The position numbers were made by a program, and so were the translations under genes. The notes beneath the pieces were generated by a model that saw only the letters and a list, made by a program, of their open reading frames with translations, was not told the DNA's origin and searched no databases. A DNA stretch of 35,784 nt from an uncultured Prevotellaceae bacterium (GTDB taxonomy: Bacteria; Bacteroidota; Bacteroidia; Bacteroidales; Bacteroidaceae): contig ONSR01000016.1 of assembly GCA_900320565.1 (NCBI GenBank), forward strand, positions 1 to 35,784, read 5' to 3'. Position 1 is the stretch's first letter. Every line of letters starts with the position of its first letter. Shown piece after piece: positions 26,069-32,633 of this stretch.

Positions 26069-26434
26069 ATGAGGGATGCTGAGACTAATGCAGTACTGAT
26101 GAAGAGCTTTGTTTTTGCCGTCCGTTGTGTGAATCTTAGGAAATACCTCATTAAGGAAAAAGGTGAATATGATATGTCGAAACAATTGCTTCGGTGCGGC
26201 ACAAGCATCGGAGCCAACATAAAGGAGGCATTGCGAGGCCAGACGCGACCGGATTTCGGAACAAAGATGAATATCTCGCTGAAGGAGGCAAGTGAAAGTG
26301 AATACTGGATAGAACTGCTGCAAGCGACTGAATACTTAACCCCAGAGCAGGGAGACAATCTGCTCAAAGACTGTCGAGAGTTAATTAAGCTGCTGACGAG
26401 CATCGTCAAGACGACATTCGCCAAAGATGAATGA
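26069..26434 (+). CDS. Four-helix-bundle protein, S23/23S rRNA intervening-sequence type (copy 1)
   Basis: 121 residues, entirely helical, no signal or membrane segment. The core LLRCGTSIGANIKEALRGQTRPDF and KMNISLKEASESEYWIELLQA is the signature of the four-helix-bundle family first found as the protein encoded in 23S rRNA intervening sequences; it is related in fold to Avd of diversity-generating retroelements. Family members assemble as oligomers with basic surfaces and are thought to bind nucleic acid; no enzymatic activity is established. It lies between the DUF2764 and A-subunit genes, bracketed by inverted heptamer repeats, and is about 75-80% identical by eye to the copy at 28263. It has no known ATPase role; insertion is inferred. 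Confidence 0.9.
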   Translation: MRDAETNAVLMKSFVFAVRCVNLRKYLIKEKGEYDMSKQLLRCGTSIGANIKEALRGQTRPDFGTKMNISLKEASESEYWIELLQATEYLTPEQGDNLLKDCRELIKLLTSIVKTTFAKDE

Positions 26435-26442
26435 GGCTGGGT

Positions 26443-26488
26443 GCGTAGCTTAATTATGAATTATGAATTAAAAATTATGAATTAATAT
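26443..26488. repeat. Right repeat of the first four-helix-bundle insertion
   Basis: Starts GCGTAGCTTAATTATGAA and continues with TTATGAA-type heptamers to just before the A-subunit ATG at 26493. Almost identical to 28634-28677 and complementary in type to the left repeat. Confidence 0.9.
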
Positions 26489-26492
26489 AAAC

Positions 26493-28238
26493 ATGACAAA
26501 AGGAATTGTAAGTGGCGTTGTCGCCAATATGGTCACCCTCCGAGTGGACGGTCCGGTGCTTCAGGGCGAGATATGCTACATCACAACAGGCGGCGACCGA
26601 CTGATGGCAGAGGTCATCAAGATTCTCGGTCAAGACGTATATGTGCAGGTCTTCGAAAGCACACGCGGTCTGAAGGTCGGTGCTGAGGCTGAGTTCACAG
26701 GACACATGCTCGAGATACAGCTCGGCCCTGGTATGCTCAGTCACAACTACGACGGACTTCAGAACGACCTCGACAAGATGGAAGGTGTCTTCCTGAAGCG
26801 CGGTGAATATACAGAAGCGCTCGATGGCGAACGCCTTTGGGACTTCGAACCGCTCGTGAAGGAAGGCGACAAGGTGCAGGCCAGCGACTGGCTCGGCAAG
26901 GTGGAGGAGAACCATCAGCCCTTGAAGATTATGGCTCCTTTCCAGATGAAAGGCACAGCCACAGTCAAGAGCATCGTGGCGAAAGGTCAGTATAAGATTC
27001 ACGACACCATTGCCGTCCTGACCGACGAGCAGGGCAACGACATCAAGGTCGATATGGTTCAGCACTGGCCCGTGAAGTTCGCGATGACCAACTACAAGGA
27101 GAAACCGCGTCCATTCAAACTGCTTGAGACAGGCGTCCGCACCATCGATACGTTCAATCCCATCGTGGAAGGTGGCACAGGTTTCATCCCTGGTCCCTTC
27201 GGTACGGGCAAGACCGTGTTGCAGCACGCTATTTCGAAGCAGGCAGAAGCCGACATCGTAATCATCGCTGCCTGCGGTGAACGTGCCAATGAGGTCGTGG
27301 AAATCTTCACCGAGTTCCCCGAACTGGTTGACCCGCACACTGGCCGTAAGCTGATGGAGCGCACAATCATCATCGCCAACACCTCTAACATGCCTGTTGC
27401 AGCTCGTGAGGCTTCCGTCTATACAGCCATGACCATGGCAGAGTACTACCGCTCGATGGGACTCCGCGTCCTCTTGATGGCTGACTCCACTTCACGTTGG
27501 GCACAGGCTCTTCGTGAGATGTCCAACCGCATGGAAGAGCTGCCTGGTCCCGATGCATTCCCAATGGACCTCGGTGCCCTCATCAGTAACTTCTACGGAC
27601 GTGCCGGTTATGTCTATCTCAACAACGGCGAGGTAGGCTCCGTCACCTTCTTGGGAACGGTGTCACCTGCAGGCGGTAACTTGAAGGAGCCCGTGACGGA
27701 GAACACCAAGAAGGTTGCTCGTTGTTTCTACGCCCTCGAGCAGGACCGTGCCGACAAGAAGCGTTATCCTGCCGTCAATCCCATTGATTCTTATTCGAAG
27801 TACCTCGAGTACCCCGAGTTCGCAGAGTATATCAAGGAGCACATCAACGAGGAGTGGATTCCGAAGGTGCTTGCCTTGAAGACTCGCATGCAGCGTGGTA
27901 AGGAGATTGCCGAGCAGATAAACATCCTTGGTGACGACGGTGTGCCTGTTGAATATCACGTTACCTTCTGGAAGTCAGAAGTGATTGACTACGTCATCCT
28001 GCAGCAGGATGCCTTCGACGAGGTGGACGCTGTGACGCCCCTCGCACGTCAGGAAGAGATCCTCAACCTCGTTACGAGAATCTGCGACAAGGAAGACTAC
28101 AAGTTCGACACCTTCCTCGAGGTCATCGACTACTTCAAGAAGATGATTAACCTCTGCAAGCAGATGAACTACTCGCAGTACAAGAGCGAGCAGTACTACG
28201 ACTATGTTTCGCAAGTTGAGAACTTGCTTAATTCATAA
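26493..28238 (+). CDS. atpA: V/A-type ATPase catalytic subunit A
   Basis: 581 residues, full length. The N-terminal barrel (GIVSGVVANMVTLRVDGPVLQGEICYI) is followed by the non-homologous insert and the nucleotide-binding domain with P-loop GPFGTGKT near residue 234, the catalytic region ACGERANEVVEIFTEFPEL, and MADSTSRWAQALREMSNRMEELPGPDAFP. It hydrolyses or makes ATP in the A3B3 head of the rotary enzyme, working with subunit B. In Bacteroidetes these enzymes are usually predicted to move Na+ or H+; the K subunit that would decide this is not in the window. The last codons (...LLNS, stop) run into the ATTCATA repeat, which supplies the TAA. Confidence 0.97.
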   Translation: MTKGIVSGVVANMVTLRVDGPVLQGEICYITTGGDRLMAEVIKILGQDVYVQVFESTRGLKVGAEAEFTGHMLEIQLGPGMLSHNYDGLQNDLDKMEGVFLKRGEYTEALDGERLWDFEPLVKEGDKVQASDWLGKVEENHQPLKIMAPFQMKGTATVKSIVAKGQYKIHDTIAVLTDEQGNDIKVDMVQHWPVKFAMTNYKEKPRPFKLLETGVRTIDTFNPIVEGGTGFIPGPFGTGKTVLQHAISKQAEADIVIIAACGERANEVVEIFTEFPELVDPHTGRKLMERTIIIANTSNMPVAAREASVYTAMTMAEYYRSMGLRVLLMADSTSRWAQALREMSNRMEELPGPDAFPMDLGALISNFYGRAGYVYLNNGEVGSVTFLGTVSPAGGNLKEPVTENTKKVARCFYALEQDRADKKRYPAVNPIDSYSKYLEYPEFAEYIKEHINEEWIPKVLALKTRMQRGKEIAEQINILGDDGVPVEYHVTFWKSEVIDYVILQQDAFDEVDAVTPLARQEEILNLVTRICDKEDYKFDTFLEVIDYFKKMINLCKQMNYSQYKSEQYYDYVSQVENLLNS

Positions 28239-28262
28239 TTCATAATTCACAATTCATAATTA
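28231..28262. repeat. Left heptamer repeat of the second four-helix-bundle insertion
   Basis: ATTCATA, ATTCATA, ATTCACA, ATTCATA in succession, starting inside the last codons of the A-subunit gene (the stop TAA at 28236-28238 is within the repeat) and ending at the ATG at 28263. Confidence 0.92.
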
Positions 28263-28631
28263 ATGAAGGATCCTGAAGCAAATGCCATTGTTAGTAAGAG
28301 TTTTGCTTTTGCCATAAGATGCGTTAGACTAAGGAAATACCTTATAAATGAGAAGAGTGAATATGAAATGTCCAAGCAATTGCTACGGTGCGGTACGAGC
28401 ATCGGGGCAAACGTTAAAGAAGCCTTGAGAGGGCAATCACGACCGGACTTCGGCGCAAAGATGAACATTTCGTTGAAGGAAGCAAGTGAAAGTGAATACT
28501 GGATTGAGTTATTGCAAGCAACTGAATATATAACTGAAGAGCAAGGAGAAGACTTACTCAAAGACTGTAGAGAGTTAATTAAGCTTCTGACCAGCATTGT
28601 CAAGACAACTTTCACCAAAGATGACGAATAA
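28263..28631 (+). CDS. Four-helix-bundle protein, S23/23S rRNA intervening-sequence type (copy 2)
   Basis: 122 residues, a close paralogue of the protein at 26069. Long stretches are the same (MSKQLLRCGTSIGAN, NISLKEASESEYWIELLQAT, LLKDCRELIKLLTSIVKTTF), while the N-terminal 30 residues differ more (MKDPEANAIVSKSFAFAIRCVRLRKYL). The reading frame is intact and substitutions are scattered, many conservative or silent, so both copies appear to be under protein-level constraint. It lies between the A and B genes with the same inverted repeat brackets as copy 1. Binding partner and function are unknown; membership in the IVS-type four-helix-bundle family is clear. Confidence 0.9.
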   Translation: MKDPEANAIVSKSFAFAIRCVRLRKYLINEKSEYEMSKQLLRCGTSIGANVKEALRGQSRPDFGAKMNISLKEASESEYWIELLQATEYITEEQGEDLLKDCRELIKLLTSIVKTTFTKDDE

Positions 28632-28633
28632 GG

Positions 28634-28677
28634 GCGTAGCTTAATTATGAATTATGAATTAAGAATTATGAATTAAA
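28634..28677. repeat. Right repeat of the second four-helix-bundle insertion
   Basis: Starts GCGTAGCTTAATTATGAA and continues as TTATGAA and TTAAGAA heptamers to just before the B-subunit ATG at 28684. Near-identical to the block at 26443, with an added GG before it (GGGCGTAGC). Confidence 0.92.
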
Positions 28678-28683
28678 TAAACT

Positions 28684-30006
28684 ATGGCAACAGCATTTCA
28701 GAAAGTATATACAAAGATAAGCCAAATAACGAAGGCTACCTGTTCGCTCAAGGCGAAAGGTGTCGGCTACAATGAGTTGGCAACCATCAACGGCAAGCTT
28801 GCTCAGGTGGTAAAGATAATGGGCGACGACGTCACACTGCAGGTGTTCGAAGGCACTGGTGGCATTCCCACCAACGCGGAGGTCGTGTTCCTCGGCAAGA
28901 GTCCGTCCCTCAAGGTCAGCGACCAGCTGGCAGGACGCTTCTTCAACGCTTATGGTCAGCCCATCGACGGCGGTCCTGAGGTTGAAGGCAAGGAGGTGGA
29001 GATTGGTGGCCCCTCTGTGAACCCTGTTCGCCGTAAGCAGCCCAGCGAACTCATCGCCACAGGTATTGCAGGCATTGACCTCAACAACACGCTCGTCTCG
29101 GGACAGAAGATTCCCTTCTTTGCCGACCCCGACCAGCCCTTCAACGAAGTGATGGCCCTCGTTGCCATGCGTGCAAAGTGCGACAAGATCATTCTTGGCG
29201 GCATGGGTATGACTAACGACGACTACTACTTCTTCCGCAACACCTTCGCAAACGCTGGCGCGCTCGACCGCATCATCAGTTTCATCAACACCACTGAGGA
29301 CCCTGCCGTGGAGCGACTCCTCATTCCTGACATGGCGTTGGCTGCTGCCGAGTACTTTGCCGTCGAGAAGCACGAGACCGTGCTCGTCTTGTTGACCGAC
29401 ATGACCAGCTATGCCGACTCTCTCTCCATCGTGAGCAACCGTATGGACCAAATTCCGTCGAAGGACTCCATGCCGGGTTCTCTCTATTCCGACTTGGCAA
29501 AGATCTACGAGAAGGCCGTGCAGTTCCCCGAGAGCGCAGGTGGTGGCTCAATTACCATCATCGCTGTGACAACCTTGTCCGGTGGCGACATTACGCATGC
29601 CGTGCCCGATAACACGGGTTACATCACGGAGGGTCAGCTCTACTTGCGTCGCGACAGTGATGTGGGCAAGGTCATCGTCGATCCGTTCCGTTCGCTCAGC
29701 CGTCTGAAGCAACTTGTTGCGGGTAAGAAGACGCGTAAGGACCACAGCCAAGTCATGAACGCAGCCATCCGACTCTATGCAGACGCGGCTAATGCTAAGA
29801 CAAAGTTGGAGAACGGCTTCGACCTCACCGATTACGACAATCGTTGCCTCGACTTTGCGAAGGACTACTCGAGCAAGCTCCTTGCCATTGACGTCAACCT
29901 CAATACAGAGGAGATGCTCGACGTAACGTGGAGCCTCTTCCGCAAGTACTTCAAACTCGAAGAGGTGAACATCAAGAAGGAGTTCACCGATATTTATTGG
30001 AAATAA
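28684..30006 (+). CDS. atpB: V/A-type ATPase subunit B
   Basis: 440 residues, full length for subunit B. Typical segments are KITQITKATCSLKAKGVGYNE-like N-terminus (here KISQITKATCSLKAKG), GRFFNAYGQPIDGGPEV, NPVRRKQPSELIATGIAGIDL, TDMTSYADSLSIVSNRMDQIPSKDSMPGSLYSDLAKIYEKA, and GGSITIIAVTTLSGGDITHAVPDNTGYITEGQLYL. It lacks a canonical P-loop, as expected for the regulatory, non-catalytic head subunit. It is the last gene of the operon here: a hairpin with T-rich tail follows 20 bases after the stop, and the D, I and K genes that usually follow in Bacteroidetes are absent from the next 5.7 kb. Confidence 0.97.
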   Translation: MATAFQKVYTKISQITKATCSLKAKGVGYNELATINGKLAQVVKIMGDDVTLQVFEGTGGIPTNAEVVFLGKSPSLKVSDQLAGRFFNAYGQPIDGGPEVEGKEVEIGGPSVNPVRRKQPSELIATGIAGIDLNNTLVSGQKIPFFADPDQPFNEVMALVAMRAKCDKIILGGMGMTNDDYYFFRNTFANAGALDRIISFINTTEDPAVERLLIPDMALAAAEYFAVEKHETVLVLLTDMTSYADSLSIVSNRMDQIPSKDSMPGSLYSDLAKIYEKAVQFPESAGGGSITIIAVTTLSGGDITHAVPDNTGYITEGQLYLRRDSDVGKVIVDPFRSLSRLKQLVAGKKTRKDHSQVMNAAIRLYADAANAKTKLENGFDLTDYDNRCLDFAKDYSSKLLAIDVNLNTEEMLDVTWSLFRKYFKLEEVNIKKEFTDIYWK

Positions 30007-30020
30007 TAAGGTTTCAGATA

Positions 30021-30174
30021 AGATAGCGTGCCGTGTTGTCAAACACGGCACGCTTTGTTTATCAACACGGCACGCCTAGTTTGCAGATTAGACACGCCTA
30101 GTTTTTTTATGACCCACGTGAAGTTCGTCAACTTCACACGTGACGTTTACCGATGTCACGTGAGGGCTATAAAA
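30021..30174. repeat. 22-nt phased array with changing unit sequence (array 7)
   Basis: Seven 22-base units start at 30021, 30043, 30065, 30087, 30109, 30131 and 30153. Adjacent units share an 11-mer or its complement: GCGTGCCGTGT and ACACGGCACGC (inverted), ACACGGCACGC again, then ATTAGACACGC; CTAGTTTGCAG and CTAGTTTTTTT; then GAAGTTCGTCA and ACTTCACACGT with CACGTG cores. The sequence drifts along the array while the period stays at 22. It fills the convergent gap between the B-subunit gene and the minus-strand gene at 30249; terminators of both are built from or abut it. Confidence 0.88.
30026..30060 (+). terminator. Terminator after the B-subunit gene
   Basis: GCGTGCCGTGT pairs perfectly with ACACGGCACGC (11 bp) over a 6-base loop and is followed by TTTGTTT. 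It is formed by the first two units of the 22-nt array. Confidence 0.75.
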
Positions 30175-30207
30175 AAACAGCTCCCGCATCTCGCGACGCA
30201 GGAGCTG
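30171..30207 (-). terminator. Terminator of the sigma factor operon (minus strand)
   Basis: Read on the minus strand, CAGCTCCTGC pairs with GCGGGAGCTG (one mismatch) and is followed by seven Ts (the A-run at 30171-30177). It lies 42 bases beyond the stop of the 30249-31394 gene. Confidence 0.85.
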
Positions 30208-30248
30208 GTTGGCGCACCGATTTATTAACTTCTAAAACGAGATCTCCT

Positions 30249-31394
30249 TTATTTCTTGTCTTCTTTTGGTTCCATCCCTTTGAGATAGACCTTCTCTCCG
30301 TTGATGTAGCTCTCGAGCTTCTGCCAGTCCTTGGGAACCCAGCGTTCGCCCTTTTCCCTGAGGCTGAGGATGTGAAAGCCTTCCTTGTCTTTCATGAGGC
30401 AGAGGAAGTACCCGTTGCTGCCCATCCAGTCGTCTGCCTGAACGACTTCGTAGAGATTGCCAGGGTAGGGGAAGTGAGACGGCATGAACTTGTAGTTGTA
30501 GAGCTGTCCGGGGTGGCTGTTGACGTAATCCAGTGCCAGTGAGTAGAGCCTATGGCAGAGGGCTGTGGCTTCTGCCTCATACCTCACGGGAATGAAGTAG
30601 TGCGAACCGGTTGTCAGGCCTGTGTGCAGATTCTCTTCAGACTCTGGCGAAGACCTCGTTGTGACTTTATACATAAGGCCTTTGCCCACTTCGTCGTCGA
30701 AGCCCGCGTCGTGCTGCCAATGAACGGGATAAACCTTCGCGCCCTTCTTTTTCATCAGGGGTTTCAGATCAGGCTGTATCAGCGTTTCGAACGCATTGAT
30801 GTCGAAGGGCTTCATGTCGCCTCTCCGGATGCCACTTGGTACGGTGATGAGATGGCTGAGGCTGGCCGACTCCACGATGCCGCCGTCGCCCTTTGTGTCC
30901 TTGTATCTGTGGTAATAGAAGTTTGCTATTTCGGGGTCTCTGAAGCTGAAGGAGTCGGGCATGACTTCCTCCATCTCTTGCGGAAGCACCAGCGAGTACC
31001 GGATAGTGTCCGTGCCGAACTTGTGGTATTCGTATAGGTGGCTTTCCGCCGCCTCCGCTCCGAGGAGGGCGAAGGTGTGTCGGATGGAATCGAGGCCACA
31101 GGCCATGATTCTGCGGCGCTGGGCGTTGAGGCTGTCATTCACATGAACGGCCTTCTCTCTTTGCTCCTGGCTCATGCTCTCGTGCATAGGCGGATTGTCG
31201 GTGATGTAGAAGTGGAAGCCGGCGCCCAGCTTGTGCGTGATGCCCTTGCCCCATGTGGAGCTTTGTTCGCGATAGGAGCTGAAGCCCTGCTGTCTGAGGT
31301 ATTCCTCCAGCCCCTGAAGCTGCTTGTTCGGTTTCTGGCAGAATGCGGCTGCGGCGGATGCAGCCAGTAATACGAGTGCTGATAGTCTTTTCAT
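30249..31394 (-). CDS. Secreted protein of unknown function in an ECF sigma factor operon
   Basis: 381 residues with a signal peptide (RLSALVLLAASAAAAFC, then QKPNKQ). I do not recognise a characterised domain. It is soluble after export and mixed alpha/beta, with no transmembrane segment and no cysteine pattern. Notable stretches are DSIRHTFALLGAEAAESHLYEYHKFGTDTIRYSLVL, which reads like a repeated structural element of bacteroidete exported proteins, and the aromatic-rich ending DDWMGSNGYFLCLMKDKEGFHILSL. It starts 12 bases after the membrane protein gene and so belongs to the sigma factor operon; it may be an output of, or a periplasmic input to, that sigma system (inference). Confidence 0.8.
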   Translation of the reverse strand: MKRLSALVLLAASAAAAFCQKPNKQLQGLEEYLRQQGFSSYREQSSTWGKGITHKLGAGFHFYITDNPPMHESMSQEQREKAVHVNDSLNAQRRRIMACGLDSIRHTFALLGAEAAESHLYEYHKFGTDTIRYSLVLPQEMEEVMPDSFSFRDPEIANFYYHRYKDTKGDGGIVESASLSHLITVPSGIRRGDMKPFDINAFETLIQPDLKPLMKKKGAKVYPVHWQHDAGFDDEVGKGLMYKVTTRSSPESEENLHTGLTTGSHYFIPVRYEAEATALCHRLYSLALDYVNSHPGQLYNYKFMPSHFPYPGNLYEVVQADDWMGSNGYFLCLMKDKEGFHILSLREKGERWVPKDWQKLESYINGEKVYLKGMEPKEDKK

Positions 31395-31406
31395 GATGTG
31401 ATGGTT

Positions 31407-31985
31407 TTATTGACGGTTCATTAACATCGCCACCTCTCGGTCGAGACGTTCGCCGCGCGCACGGACGTCCTGCAATTGAGTAGCAGCAACGAGATAAGGG
31501 TTGTTCGTGTCGAGTAGCCTATCCTCTGGGAACGGTTCTTCGGCTGGTGTCTCCATGGGAGCGGCTTCCTCGGCAGGCGACTCTACTATAGTTTTCTTCC
31601 TGACGGCAGGTCTTTGTCTCCTTGTCGGTTTAGGCTTCTCTGCATGAGCCATGGCAGGTTGCTTCTGTTCTGTGACTTCCGTCGGAGCTGTCGCTTGCGG
31701 TGTTTCCTCTGCGATGTTGTTTTGCGGCTCCGTCACTACTTCTGCTATGACGGGCGTCTGTTGCTCAGGCTTCTGCTTTTCTATATTGAGTAAGATGAGC
31801 AAGAGCGCGCTGGCAGCGATGGCAAAAGCAGATAGGGGATAGAGCCAGCGACGCTTGGTGGCTTGGGGCTTGAGGCTTTTCATCACCCTCTGCTCCATGT
31901 CGTCGGGCATCTTCATGCCTGCTGCGCGGTCATTTTGTCGCTGCAAAGCTTGTCGGAAAAGGTTATCGTTATTCATAGTTGACAT
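31407..31985 (-). CDS. Single-pass membrane protein, probable anti-sigma-like partner
   Basis: 192 residues. A short cytoplasmic N-terminus (NNDNLFRQALQRQNDRAAGMKMPDDMEQRVMKSL) precedes one membrane helix at about residues 48-67 (LYPLSAFAIAASALLLILLNI). A low-complexity Pro/Glu/Ala-rich periplasmic stalk follows (EQQTPVIAEVV ... PAEEAAPMETPAEEPFPED), and a helical C-terminus (YLVAATQLQDVRARGERLDREVAMLM). There is no zinc-binding HxxxCxxC motif, so it is not a classical ZAS anti-sigma factor; the position 8 bases after an ECF sigma gene and the topology fit an anti-sigma-like role. An ATG three codons in is also possible as start. Confidence 0.78.
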   Translation of the reverse strand: MSTMNNDNLFRQALQRQNDRAAGMKMPDDMEQRVMKSLKPQATKRRWLYPLSAFAIAASALLLILLNIEKQKPEQQTPVIAEVVTEPQNNIAEETPQATAPTEVTEQKQPAMAHAEKPKPTRRQRPAVRKKTIVESPAEEAAPMETPAEEPFPEDRLLDTNNPYLVAATQLQDVRARGERLDREVAMLMNRQ

Positions 31986-31993
31986 TTGTCGAG

Positions 31994-32545
31994 CTAAAGC
32001 TTCAATGCGTGTGTTAAGATGATTCTGAGTCTTTGGCGGATGCGGTGAAGCTGGCTGCTGAGGCGTGACACCTCACGAGCTGTGACTTCGCCCGCTTGGT
32101 TGGTGATGTAGGCAATCTCTTTAAGCGAGCGTCCGTCGAAGTAGTAGAGTTGCAGGAGCATTTGGTCTTCGGGCGAGAGCTGCTGTATGGCTTCGTCCAG
32201 TTGCTGTGCTGTTGTGTCTTCAGGCAACTCGTCGGGAACGTCATCACTTATGTTAAGCGGCAGCATGACTTGCCGTTTTCGCTTCCGCAGATGGTAGAGC
32301 GCTTCGTGATAGGCAATGCGTTGGAGCCAGGTTGAGACAGATGCCTTCTGCGGGTCATAGTCGTTTAGGTGTTGATAGGCCGCGACGAAAGTGTTCTGCA
32401 CCACGTCCTCTGTGTCCTCCTGCACCCCTACAATGCGTCCGACGAACACCATGAGCGATGGGCCGTAACGCTTTACCAGCTGTGCGAACTCACTTGTCTC
32501 GCCGCCTCGTATGCGCTCTATGATGCTGTTGTCGTCGTTTGTCAT
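31994..32545 (-). CDS. RNA polymerase ECF-type sigma factor
   Basis: 183 residues. Region 2 is seen at about 15-65 (FAQLVKRYGPSLMVFVGRIVGVQEDTEDVVQNTFVAAYQHLNDYD, with the DTEDVVQ core-binding helix) and STWLQRIAYHEALYHLRKRKR. Region 4 is at about 120-180 (QLSPEDQMLLQLYYFDGRSLKEIA and AREVSRLSSQLHRIRQRL) with an unusually long turn between its helices (YITNQAGEVTA). It directs RNA polymerase to an unknown regulon. It heads a three-gene operon with the membrane protein and the secreted protein; such arrangements in Bacteroidetes usually respond to envelope or surface signals. No promoter was identified in the 88-base gap to the GH66 gene end. Confidence 0.93.
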   Translation of the reverse strand: MTNDDNSIIERIRGGETSEFAQLVKRYGPSLMVFVGRIVGVQEDTEDVVQNTFVAAYQHLNDYDPQKASVSTWLQRIAYHEALYHLRKRKRQVMLPLNISDDVPDELPEDTTAQQLDEAIQQLSPEDQMLLQLYYFDGRSLKEIAYITNQAGEVTAREVSRLSSQLHRIRQRLRIILTHALKL

Positions 32546-32606
32546 TTTACCTTATATAGACATAAAGAGGTGAAATGTCACGCCGAGCGGGCAACTTTAA
32601 CATATT

Positions 32607-32630
32607 AAAAATTAAAAATTGAAAATTGAA
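32607..32630. repeat. Short AT-rich heptamer repeat
   Basis: AAAAATT, AAAAATT, GAAAATT and the start of a fourth unit, between the sigma factor promoter region and the GH66 stop codon. The 7-nt period and ATT ending resemble the ATTCAYA blocks in the ATPase operon, but the match is loose. Confidence 0.5.
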
Positions 32631-32633
32631 AGC

